Positions 36,109-46,655 of a stretch of 64,000 nucleotides of DNA are shown here, piece by piece. The notes beneath the pieces were generated by a model that searched no databases, was not told the origin of the DNA, and saw only the letters and a list, made by a program, of their open reading frames with translations. The translations under genes and the position numbers were made by a program. Numbering within the stretch: the first letter of the stretch is position 1; each line of letters begins with the position of its first letter. Source of the DNA: Terebella lapidaria (lineage: Eukaryota; Annelida; Polychaeta; Terebellida; Terebellidae); assembly GCA_949152475.1 (NCBI GenBank), contig OX424555.1, forward strand, positions 97,125,515-97,189,514. Reading direction: 5' to 3'.

Positions 36109-37385
36109 GGCTGATTATTTCGATTTACCCGGCTTCTTTCCAAAATGAATTACTGTTGCCCAATGAGTGTCTCTTTTTCGATAGTATTCTTGTTGAAATA
36201 GTGCTCCACAAAACCACGGCCTCTGATTGGCTGTTGAAGTCATGTGACCTGTGGCCATTTTGACATCTCAAACAAAAACCACCGATGAACAGCAGCAGAG
36301 AACAAAAATCTCAAATCTCCTCAAATGTGTGATAACATTGGTGTCAAGTACATGAATTTGAAAGAGAACAACCAAAACTAGGTTTGTGACACGTCTATTC
36401 AACTGCAACCCCATTTGTGTAGTCATAAACCGTGACCCACTGTGACAGGGTGTCAGGCGAAAACCGTTGTCAGCTCAGGAAGGGACTAGCACTTAACTCT
36501 GTTATTGCGGCTGAACTAATCTCTGCCCCTGGTGACGCCAGTGTGTCTTTTGATAAAGTATTTGGTCGGGGTTTGTTTCTATCGGGGTTTGGTCGGGGTT
36601 TGCAAAATGTTGAATTTTACGTTTGTTATTGGAATCATCAAAATTTGGCTGTATTGGTGATAATAGATACTTACATTGTAAAAAATTGCATATGTACAAA
36701 CTTCTGTAGCAAAGGTCTATTTTATGTCAAAATTCCCATTGGATGCCATGTTGCAAGACTTGGAGGTAACTACGGTAAACATCAAGAATGATATATGATG
36801 CCGAACCTTCATAACGCTGCTGATATAAATGTGTCAATGTTGATGTAGGACGGGAGACACGGACATGTTATTGCCATACTGCTGTCGAGGGTCGTGTTAG
36901 CGTAAGGACCTTTCTCATATTTATTCCGCTCAGACTGACAGGGACTGAAGTGGATTGGATCTTATTTTGCAGTAACGAAATGGTTATATATTATGATATA
37001 AACGGGGATGGAATCATGCTTTGGCTTGTTGGGGACTGAATCATGCAGTGAGAACGGTTGCCAGTTGTGCAAGAAGTGGATGAAACATCATTCATAACCT
37101 AATTTGCAGTGGATCAAGGTTATTCAACCAACATGGTAACTGGAAAATCTATGTGACACGAATTGATGTTGGAAAAGAAATTTTTGGTTAATAAGGCATT
37201 CTAGTAATTTTCATAGTAATGATCAGTTTTCCGCAACTCTCACAACTCTCAACTAGAACCTTGGTACTTTTTGGGCCTCATTCTACCTTCCATGTTAACC
37301 ATTCTCTGGGAAATCATGTTCCATTTTTGTTGTTCCTGCTTCAGTTTGATATCATGAATGGAATTGATTACGGACCCGAGAGAAT

Positions 37386-37985
37386 CTTAATTATCTCGAT
37401 AAATCGACATACTGTCTTGATAAATCGAGATATTATCTCGATAAATCGACTTGTTATCTCGATAAATCGTGATAATAACTCGATAAATCGAGTCAGTTAT
37501 CTCGATAAATCAACTTATGTCTTAGGCATTTAAAGTCCAAGTAAAATGGAAATATGTGCACATTATTCATAATGGACACTATGTTGAATAGCCTTATATG
37601 ATCGACCATTATAACGTTAAATATCGAATAATACAGACCAAACTTCCGAATTAAAAACCATGGTGAAGTTACTAACACTATCTCTTGGAAAGATGCATAT
37701 GTTCATGTTCATGAATGGTATAATTGTTTTTTTTCGAAATTATTTAGCTATTAAACATGGAATGAGGTATATTTGTAACGTTATCTGGAACGGCTTTTTC
37801 AATTGGATAGTTTGGTATTATTTCAGTAATTAATGTAATGACTGTTGTTCATATACTCCATATAGTTTTCATTATGAGTAATCAGTATATTTTCTTAGTC
37901 CTATCGTTGCCAATTGCTGATTTATCGAGATATTAGGTCGATATATCGAGATAACTAACTCGATTTATCAAGATAATAAGGCAAC
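37386..37985. mobile_element. Insertion bounded by TCGATAAATCGA minisatellites
   Basis: About six copies of a 21-22-bp repeat (TTATCTCGATAAATCGAC) fill 37390-37512. A smaller cluster in the opposite sense lies at about 37917-37977 (TTTATCGAGATA, TATCGAGATAACTAACTCG). The interval is absent from units A and B at the matching site (near 8445 and 16075). The core motif is itself palindromic. It looks like a non-autonomous element with subterminal repeat arrays. Ends and TSD are not resolved. Confidence 0.55.
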
Positions 37986-38285
37986 AAATTTAATTTTGAA
38001 AAACTCACATGGCCCGAATAAGCTTCCGTACTGGTAGTGAATTTGGGACCCAAAAAAACTTTCTGTGAGCTCGTTTTCTGGTGAGGGGTGAAGTCAGCCC
38101 TGTGTATTGTCTACCCTTAGTTGGATGTATGGTGCTTGTGGATCACTGTCCGAACCCTCTGTCACTTTGATTCTTCCGCTCATTCGTCAGCTGCAGAACT
38201 TCCTCACTCTTGTGTGAAATCCAATAACTTTATTTGGGGAAGATCGTTAATAGGAGACACTTTGGGCTAAAGGCATCATGAATGT

Positions 38286-38490
38286 AAGAATCAATCCATT
38301 ACCACCAATAGTCAGATTTTGATGATGACAATAACAAACGTAATATACAACTTTTTGCAAGAGAAACAAAGCCCGACCAAATAGTTTATCCAAAGACACA
38401 CTGGCGTCATCAGGGGCAGACATTGTGTTAAATGTAGTTGTTTCTACTGTACACATGATGGAATTAGTATACGACCTATGAGAATAATTT
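38286..38490 (-). mobile_element. Dispersed ~200-bp short element, reverse-oriented copy
   Basis: On the minus strand this matches 46451-46655 and 59160-59369, including GATGACGCCAGTGTGTCTTT and TGGAATCATCAAAATTTGG-like blocks. It interrupts unit C sequence that is continuous in unit B (gcatcgtgaaatgttgttatc, near 16387). Occurrence in both orientations shows it can insert independently of the large units. It could be a SINE or MITE. I see no clear tRNA-derived head, so class is open. Confidence 0.6.
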
Positions 38491-38917
38491 AGAAATAAAT
38501 GTTATCATTTGTCCAATGGCTACATCCCACTGATGTACATGTATGGTGCATGTATTATCTTGGGTACTATCATCCGGGTGTGATCAATTGTGATTTTGAG
38601 ACGGGTATAGTATCAATGGATGGAACCAACAGTAAGTAAAAGTAAATAAACTAAAGTAGATGGATATGTTTAAGTCGTGACTGAAAGTGCATTTACCCCC
38701 TGTGGCGGGGTCCGTTTTGGGTTTCTACTTTCTAAGTCCTCAAGATACTGGTATATATCTAGAGCACATTCAATATAACATTTCCTAGCAAATTATCGAA
38801 AATCATTTGATATCGAAATACTGATTTTATAAACTCAGACGTTTTGTGAAAAACAAACTTTTCACATTATGCACCAGCAGTTCCTCGTAATTTACTCACT
38901 GTTTGGGCAATAAAATA

Positions 38918-39180
38918 GTAAGTAAGTAAGTAAGTAATTTATTTCCAGTTTTCATATATAAATCATTCAATATACAATATGATACATAAAATGCACAATT
39001 ATTTGAGGAGAGAAATAAAAGATATAAGGTATTCGAGTATTTGGTATAGTATTAGTATTAACTTTATGAAAACTAGGGGACCAAAATAGCTGGATGCTGT
39101 TTTTACATTTGGCCCTTAAATGAATTCAATGATATTAATTTTATATTTGACATGATAATTGATAAAAAAAAGAACAAAAC
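38918..39180 (-). mobile_element. 3'-end fragment of a LINE-A-like element
   Basis: Read on the minus strand, this ends with 'aactggaaataaattactta' plus a TTAC microsatellite, matching the 3' end of the element at 1-2999 ('cagttggaaaataaattact'). It is flanked by AAATA on both sides (38913-38917 and 39181-39185). It interrupts the unit sequence 'gggcaataaaatattctcag' seen intact near 3469. At 263 bp it is a severely 5'-truncated insertion. Confidence 0.85.
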
Positions 39181-41113
39181 AAATATTCTCAGTAACCTCG
39201 ATTTGAAAATAGTTTTCTAACGCCATCTACTTATTATTATGTAATTATTCTTTTCCGTAATACACAATCATACAATGTATTATTTATTTCATATTTAAAC
39301 CAATTTAATACATATATAATATAAGCTTAGGACACACCAACCGCAGATAAATCCGCGCAAACCAGTACAAACTCGATGTAGCCTTTTTCATATGTTCATA
39401 TACACCAAATGCTGTCTGTTTCATATGTATGCTGGTATATGCCGATTTGTCATGTAGAAACACAGTTGGGTGCTGAAATCACTCATGGTAGACCATAGAC
39501 GTGGAATCAATACCCAGTATAAAGTATTCCAAGCAAACAAAACAGGGTCCGTTATCCAATCTCATAGTCCAGGGACAGAAAGTCATATCAGGCATACAAA
39601 GTGAGAGAAAACAAAAATGACAGGGAAACTCATGAACCCCCCAAAATGGCCATTAGGAGGTGAAATCAGGTGTTCCGGAAAGAGTGAGCATTTCCTGCCC
39701 CACTAGTGGCACCCGTCATGAATTCCCCAAAATTTGGCATGGATTTGTTGTATTTATCAACCAGATCATGATGACGTCCATAGAATTTCTTAAACGCAGC
39801 AATTCCTCGACAGATCGACAGATTCAGTTTTTTCCCATACAGTTCGTAAAAAATGACTTAATATCATGACCGACCACTACCCCGTGTGCCAGTTCTCACA
39901 GGACATTTTTTCAAACGCTGTGGGGATTTATCACTTACATAGCACTTTCACATTAATCATGCACATACATACTACACATCTACATGACTCACTGATATTT
40001 GTGACCTACCTATAGGAAGTGACTACTTTAAGCTATCTAGGTCTGTGTGGATCTAGATGTTTTGGAACCGGATGACTTTCTTGCATATTGTCAGTGGCAT
40101 TACTAGGGGAGGGCACACAGGGCACATTTCCCCGATCTAAACTGGTTATATTGAGCATACATCAATGTTCAAGTTATGGCAATGGTTCCGAGCCGTTTGG
40201 ACAAATTGACATATTAGTGTTGGCACTACTACCAGTATTGCCTTGAAGTTGTGTACTTCGTCTTGAAGTGAATCTGTTCAAAAGTTATAGTCGTATTTTA
40301 CCAATGATAAGTCTGGTTGATATATGGACGCATAGAACATTTTGGTATCATTTAAAGGTCGACTTTGCTTAATACCGCATTATTAGTCTATTAAACATTG
40401 CTGATGGGTAAATGTTAATTAGCTGAGACTGCAAAGAGAACGTGTCGTGGATCAAATGTCACCCAAATTATGCCTCTGTACATAGTATTCTTGCCCTTAC
40501 AAAGTCAGTGTGGGCACAATCGAGAGGGTGATATCACGTTTGGCCACATACAACATGAAAGCAATTTTAACCAATTATCTGATGAAGGCAAGTGGAATTA
40601 CCGTCACGAGCTGGAAAATCTTCTGTAAGGCCTTTTCGAAAATCCAAGTGCCCATGCGCTTCTTGTGGGTTCCAGTTTCAATCAATTGCTAGTTGAGTGT
40701 TGGACGTGTGTTCACGGCACGTGTTGTCTTTAGGGGTTCGCAATGTATAATCAACAAGCGACGATATCTTGTACGCACTGGTCACAAACAGGCTGGGGCT
40801 GTCTCTTCTCAGTGCAACAATGATTATGCGTGGATATAAAGGAAACAATATGGGGATAAATTATGTGGGAACAATATAGAAAGATTCAGGGTGGGATATA
40901 TTGCAATATTTCTTCCAGGAACACTTTCGTACGTTCACCTTTGCAAAAGCATCTATCTGAAGAAGCGACACCATACAATGAGGTGCATATATATATATAT
41001 ATCATTTATTTCGCATCGCCTTGATACAATTGTTGAGTATGGAACAGAAAGCACAATACAATTGTTAAATATAATTGATTCAATTGTTTGGAGTGTAGAA
41101 CATAGAAACTATA

Positions 41114-44100
41114 TTACGTAATGCATAGAAAATCTATGATTGCCCTGACTTTTTCAGGGTCAAGTACTGAATTCAGCGAACCATCTCTCAATAAACATAG
41201 TTCTCGAATTGTTTTACCACAATGTTGACAATCTGCGTCACACATATATTGCTGGGTTATACATTGCTTTAACTTTGACAAAGCATGATCAAACACATAG
41301 TCATCATTCACGTTTAATTTATACAACAAAAACCTTCTATTGGCCGCCACCGATGTGGTTGAGAAAGAACATAGATTACAACATAATTTTACAATTGAAT
41401 TATGGCTGTTACAAGCCTTGCGATAGAAATTAAGGAACCTGTTCATGAGATCAACTTCAATATTTTTGCCGATAAGATGATGCAATATAGACCCATGGCT
41501 TCTCCATGGTAATCCCCATATTTTACGAACGCATTTCCTCCACGCAGTATATAGGCGCTTAATAGTATCACTATCAAGTTTCCATAACACAATACCGTAA
41601 TAACTAGTACAATATGTGTTGAACATAAATGATTTAACCTCAGAATTGCAACTGCTAAACCTGGAATTGACGAAGTTTGTTCGATAACAGATATCACTCA
41701 CAGCTGTATTAATTGCGGTGTGAAGACAATTCAGACCAATAGGGTGACCTAAGTGTACAGCCTCATTTGATACACAGAGAGCTTGACCATGTAACCTGAT
41801 ACACACAGATCCAGTAGCAGGGGTATCTGCATTGAAAATCAGCAACTGGGTTTTAGCCGAGTTAAATTTTACATCATATCGTTTACTATAATGTTCACAA
41901 ACCCTGAGCATTTTGTTTAGAGCATTTTGACTGGGTGCCAATAGACTGACGTCATCCGCATAGCCAAAAGCCCCACAGAATACGTTTCCAATATAACAAA
42001 CAAAGCCAGCGCGCTGGAGCTCACACAACAATTCATCAATATACACACAGAACAATATAGGCGATAAAACTGCACCTTGTTTTACACCGTTAGATATTTG
42101 GAATTCACTACTAACAATGCCGTTCCATCGTACCCTGAGAAACTGATTAGTATACAATCGAGCCAAAAACCTGGCAGTAAGACAACATATGCCTTTACTC
42201 AAAAGTAATTCTTTTATGTAATGTACACGGTCAAATGCCTGTGAGGCATCCAAAAGAACCAAATACACTGAAGAATCATACCGAGTGTAATAATCAATAA
42301 TTTCCTCTAGAACAAATGTACACTGTGCAGTTGAAGATTTTGGTTTGAAACCAAATTGTAGATTACTAGACGTTAAAACATCGACATTTTGTTCTAATAT
42401 AATGTTATCCAATAACTTCCCCAGGAGACTGCTCAGAGCGATAGACCTATAATTGCTACTGTTTTTCAGACTTTTCTTCCTGTTTTTTGGTATAGGAACA
42501 ATTGTAGACAAACACATGCCCTTTGGAGAATACCCATGACGTAACATGAACGTAAACAGAAGGGATAAGTGAACTTGGAAACTATTGGTGCTGTTTATAA
42601 GCGAATCTGACATCAAATTATGTACACCATCGGACTTCCTACGTTTCAATTTCATAATAGAATGTTGGACACTCTTAACATCAACAGTATGAGGGTTTAA
42701 ACACCTGTTGGAATTACAGTTAGATAAAATACCAATGTCAATATGATCTAACAATTGTTTCATCTTGGTAGAATCGTATGATACACAGTTATACAATTCT
42801 TTATATTTTTCTGCAAAAACATTACAAATATCCATTTCGTCATGTTTGCCATCAATCATATTTGATACAGGAGACTCGTGATTATTCAGTCGTTTGACCT
42901 CACTCCATAAATCACGTCTATTTTGAGATACAAATGCTTCAGCCATACGTTCAGACCTGATTTGATTTTGTTGTGCTTTCACTTGCCGCACAGCTTTTCT
43001 GTATTCTGCGCGAGTGGAGCGTTTAATGTTCGCAACAATGCCTTGATTAGGTCGACCACACTGCAGCCAAATATTATACCAAAACATGGCGTCTACTTTT
43101 TTCGGTTTAACAATATCATTCCAACCTGCTAAACCACGTTTCTTTGTCTTGGGTATACATCGATGTGTAGCCCGAATACAGATATTAACCAACTGTTCAC
43201 AATACTCATCAATGTAATCGTGATGTGAAGAACAATTCAAGGATGGACACTGTAAAAGCTCTACCGGTAAGATGATTTCATCAAGAAGTGAATCCATGGA
43301 TAATTTATACATATCTATATCATCATTGGAAGCCTTGTCCCATGACGGTTTCTGAGTGAATTTTCTATTATTGACAGTGCGAAGCCGATCGACAGGTAAG
43401 CGTAGACGTAGGACTACCGGACAGTGATCAGACAGATTATCTCCATCATGCACAGAAAAATATTCACTGATATTTTCTTTGACATTTTCTGACACAAGAA
43501 AATGGTCTACTTTTGAGAATACATCATTAGAGCTGTGCTCGTATGTGTGCAAAATATTTGCAAAATCACTGTGTATACACGGGAATAAAGTTTGATCATC
43601 AATGAATCTAACCAACTCGATCGTATGCAACGAATCCCTTCTACTAAAATCGGTATTGAAATCACCTGCAATCATAATTTTATCCACATAAGCATGTTTC
43701 TCACATATACTGACAATGTCGTGCAAAGTACTGCAATAAATATCCAGATTATTTTGGTCATAAGTAGTGTCACACGGCATATAAACATTAAATAACAGAA
43801 TAGTCATACTATTGTGAAGATGTAATAGACCTGAAGAACATCTACTGTTGACATTAATGGGAATAAAAGTACAGTTGAGTGAATTATTCACAAGAATAGC
43901 ACATCCACCAAAAGGTCTACCAGTATATATCACAGAAGAATCCATTCCAGAACAGCCATGAACTTGTACATTTTGCAAATAACTAGACAATTTGGGAATA
44001 TCATAATCAAAATACCAATGTTCTTGGATAAGTACTATGTCATACAAAGATACCAGATGTTTCAAATATTCAATACGATCATCACCATGACCTTTACAAT

Positions 44101-44182
44101 TAAACGATACAATAGATAAACACTGAGTATTGGGTACATCCAGGCTTAGTTCCATGATTGGGGTTGATTGCGGGTTTGCCAA
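41114..44182 (-). CDS. LINE-C ORF2: AP-type endonuclease plus reverse transcriptase (1022 aa)
   Basis: The protein nicks target DNA and reverse-transcribes element RNA at the nick. The N-terminal endonuclease/exonuclease/phosphatase fold is visible: SFNCKG at residues ~26-31, catalytic E in LIQEHW at ~54, GDFNTDF at ~173-179, SDHCPV at ~251-256. Reverse transcriptase follows: YRSIAL ~578, GFKPKSSTAQ ~611, LLDASQAFD ~643-651, GVKQGAVLSPILF ~699-711, and the active site YADD at 741-744. All expected catalytic residues are present. A C-terminal CDADCQHCG stretch may be a small zinc-binding motif. The start at 44182 overlaps the ORF1 end. The length is normal for an APE-type LINE. Clade is not assigned. 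Confidence in function is high. Confidence 0.93.
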   Translation of the reverse strand: MANPQSTPIMELSLDVPNTQCLSIVSFNCKGHGDDRIEYLKHLVSLYDIVLIQEHWYFDYDIPKLSSYLQNVQVHGCSGMDSSVIYTGRPFGGCAILVNNSLNCTFIPINVNSRCSSGLLHLHNSMTILLFNVYMPCDTTYDQNNLDIYCSTLHDIVSICEKHAYVDKIMIAGDFNTDFSRRDSLHTIELVRFIDDQTLFPCIHSDFANILHTYEHSSNDVFSKVDHFLVSENVKENISEYFSVHDGDNLSDHCPVVLRLRLPVDRLRTVNNRKFTQKPSWDKASNDDIDMYKLSMDSLLDEIILPVELLQCPSLNCSSHHDYIDEYCEQLVNICIRATHRCIPKTKKRGLAGWNDIVKPKKVDAMFWYNIWLQCGRPNQGIVANIKRSTRAEYRKAVRQVKAQQNQIRSERMAEAFVSQNRRDLWSEVKRLNNHESPVSNMIDGKHDEMDICNVFAEKYKELYNCVSYDSTKMKQLLDHIDIGILSNCNSNRCLNPHTVDVKSVQHSIMKLKRRKSDGVHNLMSDSLINSTNSFQVHLSLLFTFMLRHGYSPKGMCLSTIVPIPKNRKKSLKNSSNYRSIALSSLLGKLLDNIILEQNVDVLTSSNLQFGFKPKSSTAQCTFVLEEIIDYYTRYDSSVYLVLLDASQAFDRVHYIKELLLSKGICCLTARFLARLYTNQFLRVRWNGIVSSEFQISNGVKQGAVLSPILFCVYIDELLCELQRAGFVCYIGNVFCGAFGYADDVSLLAPSQNALNKMLRVCEHYSKRYDVKFNSAKTQLLIFNADTPATGSVCIRLHGQALCVSNEAVHLGHPIGLNCLHTAINTAVSDICYRTNFVNSRFSSCNSEVKSFMFNTYCTSYYGIVLWKLDSDTIKRLYTAWRKCVRKIWGLPWRSHGSILHHLIGKNIEVDLMNRFLNFYRKACNSHNSIVKLCCNLCSFSTTSVAANRRFLLYKLNVNDDYVFDHALSKLKQCITQQYMCDADCQHCGKTIRELCLLRDGSLNSVLDPEKVRAIIDFLCIT

Positions 44183-45606
44183 AAGCGCCTAACATAAATA
44201 CCAGTTGGCCAGAAAGAGGCCTGCAGCACGTTTTCCAAATCAGACATTTTGATTTGCACTCTGAAGCTGTTAAACAGTGAACCAGTTTTGGATGTTTTTT
44301 CAATGGCACGAACCTCAATATTTCTACTGTTCATGTACAATTTAATCTGATCATGATCGACATCTTGAGCAACACGAAACACAAAAATGTCCCTGTTGGG
44401 TTCTGGAGCTCCACGTACGTGATCCGACGATCCAGCTGTTCCGACGATGGCGAGTCGACGCCTTTTTCGTCGCCTCTGGTTGGACGGAAGCTCGAAACCA
44501 GCAGAATGTCCAGACGCCACCGTCACTTGACTCGAGGCTCGACTCAGCTGCCCACGAGTGTCCGAGGAAGATGTGAGCTGACGACCAGTTTTGTCTCTCG
44601 AAGTGTGCTCAACACGTGTAGGAGCAACCGAGCGTGGTTTCGTCTCTGCGTGTACCCGGGGCATGAGAACATCAGCCGCGATGACATCGAAGCTCTCTGC
44701 ACCCGAGGCACTCGGTGATGACAGGAAAGGGTCCGGGGGACACATATCAGATGTCTCTGTGTGTAACACTGTTGTCGCTTGCATGGGATGAGGAGCCGAG
44801 GGAGTCCGGCGTACAGCATCAGCATATGGGGTGAGTTTATTCACTTTCTCCTCTACCGCTATGGCCCGACAGACGTTTGCCGATAGTGTTTCTTCAAGTG
44901 ACGATACACGACTCTCTAACGTGACGAGTCTCTCACACACGACTAAACTGTTAGTTTCCGAAGGTGTTGCTTTAGGCATTCTATGGAGGCCTACCGGATC
45001 AACAGCAAATTTTGGTAACTTTTGAGCCGAGTCTAACTTCTGAATGGCGCTAGTAATGTCTATAGCAAGCGCTTCCGCTTCCGACCGCGTGGAGCTGTCC
45101 CGGCGTCTGATGTTAGGGCCAATGACGTCATCATCAGCGGTACGCCACAATATATCCTTAGCTTGTTTCAGTTCGTCGAGACTGTAGAACTGTGAGCAGC
45201 ATCTCATTATATGTTCCACAGGTGAATTATCCAAGGAGAAGGAAACGTACGTCAATGTCGGATTCAAGATCACAAACTCTTCACAACTTTCGCCGACTTG
45301 TGCGCCAACGTCATTAGTATTGACATCTCTTTTTTCCGAGTCAGCCTTTTCCCAGTAGCGTTTTGCCATACACATATTGAAATCTTTCACGGGTATTCCT
45401 ATGTCATCGTCAGTAAAGACACGTATGTCTGACTTTTGTGTCGAAGAGTTTGCATACAAAAACTTCACACAATCTTTGAGGTCGTCGAATTTCTTCAGCA
45501 GATTTCCCGGGTATTCGTTCACCTGTCGATGGCAGAGTCCCCAATCGAGGTAAATGCCGTTTTGCCTGCCCTTGGCAACGGCATAGAAAAACTTCTCCTG
45601 AGCCAT
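44146..45606 (-). CDS. LINE-C ORF1 with N-terminal RNase H1-type hybrid-binding domain (486 aa)
   Basis: This is the first ORF of the LINE, expected to bind element RNA. Residues ~5-53 (FFYAVAKGRQNGIYLDW, then a Cys, NEYPG, KKF and a final FL) match the RNase H1 N-terminal hybrid-binding domain, also called the caulimovirus viroplasmin domain. That domain binds RNA:DNA hybrids. The middle is acidic then Ser/Thr/Pro-rich, with a heptad-like coiled-coil stretch (residues ~229-265: VTLESRVSSLEETL). The C-terminal ~85 residues (DIFVFRVAQDV ... WPTGIYVRRFW) resemble the RNA-binding C-terminal domain of other LINE ORF1 proteins. There is no RNase H catalytic domain. The start at 45606 gives the domain at the extreme N-terminus, as in RNase H1. 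Confidence 0.85.
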   Translation of the reverse strand: MAQEKFFYAVAKGRQNGIYLDWGLCHRQVNEYPGNLLKKFDDLKDCVKFLYANSSTQKSDIRVFTDDDIGIPVKDFNMCMAKRYWEKADSEKRDVNTNDVGAQVGESCEEFVILNPTLTYVSFSLDNSPVEHIMRCCSQFYSLDELKQAKDILWRTADDDVIGPNIRRRDSSTRSEAEALAIDITSAIQKLDSAQKLPKFAVDPVGLHRMPKATPSETNSLVVCERLVTLESRVSSLEETLSANVCRAIAVEEKVNKLTPYADAVRRTPSAPHPMQATTVLHTETSDMCPPDPFLSSPSASGAESFDVIAADVLMPRVHAETKPRSVAPTRVEHTSRDKTGRQLTSSSDTRGQLSRASSQVTVASGHSAGFELPSNQRRRKRRRLAIVGTAGSSDHVRGAPEPNRDIFVFRVAQDVDHDQIKLYMNSRNIEVRAIEKTSKTGSLFNSFRVQIKMSDLENVLQASFWPTGIYVRRFWQTRNQPQSWN

Positions 45607-46035
45607 AGGCCCACTGTAGATTTACCCAAATTCACTCACAAAAGGGGTCACAGTCAACAAAGTCACCAAAGCATGGCGATTAAGGGGCATAAACAATGTA
45701 TGACCCTCAGCTTGTCCCGTGTAGAGTAAAGTTCTGATCACCCCAATGGGCCACGGTTGTCACGGCGACCAGGACACACAAGCCCTGAGCAATGGGCGAT
45801 AAATGGTTGTCTGGAACTTATGCCAGCGATCCAGAGACACTCGTGTATTATAATCCAGTAAAGTCCGATGTATCAAATAGATACAAGTCCCGTGTCATAT
45901 GTTGACACTATATCCATGTGATTAATTGCTATAAATAGTCTATAATTGGAGACAGAATTCCGCTCGAGCCGTGTAGTACCTGAAAAACAAAAAGTGATAT
46001 AATCTTCTATATTATATCACTATAGCATAGTTTCT
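45607..46035 (-). promoter_or_regulatory. 5' untranslated leader of LINE-C
   Basis: About 430 bp upstream of ORF1, within the element, is expected to hold an internal promoter. I see no TATA box in the right place. A near-palindromic 'agtgatataa ... ttatatcact' pair lies at 45992-46021 near the 5' boundary. The boundary itself is inferred from resumption of unit D sequence (gcatggcggcagctgcaaca) at about 46039. Confidence 0.4.
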
Positions 46036-46450
46036 ATAGCATGGCGGCAGCTGCAACACTAGCCCCACTAGCGCCGATGTTTTGAGTATATGTTTGTGTG
46101 AATAAATGCCCTTGTTATTTCAGTTAAATATGCTATTGTTCGGCACTGGATCATCTCGTAAACATATTTTGAAGTGAAATAGAGAGAAATCGATATCGTA
46201 ACGACAGAAGCAGAAAGACATACTACATGTACAAATCATACAGATCACACATGAACATATGAACCGAAGGATGTCTTTTCTCAGGGATTTCATTTCGATT
46301 TTCTGGTGGAGAGTGTTTGAATATGTTGACATCAGTTGACATCAAATCCCAGTTCCACTGTAACATTTATCTATATTTTCTTCCAGAGATCTTCACAAGA
46401 ATGAATAGTCTTTCAAGTAATAATATCCGGACTGAATATCGTTGATTTCC

Positions 46451-46655
46451 TGTTGGGCAATTGTATGCTAACTCCATCAGGTGTACAGTAGAAACAACTA
46501 CATCTAACACACTGTCTGCCCCTGATGACGCCAGTGTGTCTTTTGATAAACTATTTGGTCGGGCTTTGTTTCTATTGCAAAATGTTGTATTTTACGTTTG
46601 TTATTGGAATCATCAAAATTTGGCTGTATTGTTGGTAATAGATTGATACCTACAT
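46451..46655 (+). repeat. Dispersed ~200-bp short element, copy in unit D
   Basis: Starts 'ttgggcaattgtatgctaac', contains 'cccctgatgacgccagtgtg' and ends near 'gatacctacatt'. It is more than 90% identical by eye to 59160-59369. The same block is the insertion target of the 17.5-kb element (18918-18983 plus 36528-36690). Short open frames inside it are incidental. Confidence 0.65.

Larger units (their letters stand above)
18984..36517 (+). mobile_element. Putative giant DNA transposon (~17.5 kb) with DUF6589-like gene and RecQ-type helicase
   Basis: The interval is flanked by the 10-bp direct repeat AATCTCTGCC (18974-18983 and 36518-36527). It interrupts a repeat block that is continuous elsewhere in the window (near 38400 on the minus strand, 46510 and 59222). 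Those copies read AATGTCTGCC or CACTGTCTGCC, so the C shared by both flanks supports a genuine target duplication. Inside are two large multi-exon genes on opposite strands plus smaller nested elements (21289-22348, 35190-35379, and probably 31879-32165 and 33284-33923). I could not find clear terminal inverted repeats: the left end starts TAGCACTATCAACGGG and the right end finishes GCGGCTGAACT. The superfamily is therefore open. Single-event insertion is an inference from the TSD. Confidence 0.68.
36528..38794. repeat. Long tandem repeat unit C, second part
   Basis: It resumes the block interrupted at 18983 and continues through landmarks of unit A: 'ggatgccatgttgca' near 36743, 'gagaacggttgccagttgtg' near 37051, 'gatcgttaata' near 38239 and 'tgtccaatggctacatcc' near 38510. 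It carries an insertion at about 37386-37985 and a reversed dispersed block at about 38286-38490. No gene is supported. Confidence 0.72.
40988..46035 (-). mobile_element. Full-length two-ORF LINE (LINE-C), both ORFs open
   Basis: The element interrupts a unit sequence that is continuous in unit E near 57735 (gaggtgcatatagcctggtggcagc). It is bounded on its 3' side (left) by a TA-rich microsatellite at 40985-41002 and on its 5' side by about 430 bp of untranslated leader, the boundary lying near 46035. A TSD of a few bases (TATA-like) is possible but obscured by the microsatellite. ORF1 (44146-45606) and ORF2 (41114-44182) overlap by 37 nt in different frames, suggesting coupled termination-reinitiation. 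Both ORFs lack stops and frameshifts, so this is the youngest element in the window and possibly competent. Confidence 0.88.

Noticed and set aside
18984..36517. Terminal inverted repeats for the 17.5-kb element
   Set aside because: I compared the first and last ~80 bases by eye. Only a short direct TAGCACT match (18984 and 36487) was found, not an inverted one.
37386..37520. CRISPR-like regular repeats
   Set aside because: The period is about 21 bp, spacers are only a few bases and the core is a palindromic minisatellite. The genome is eukaryotic.
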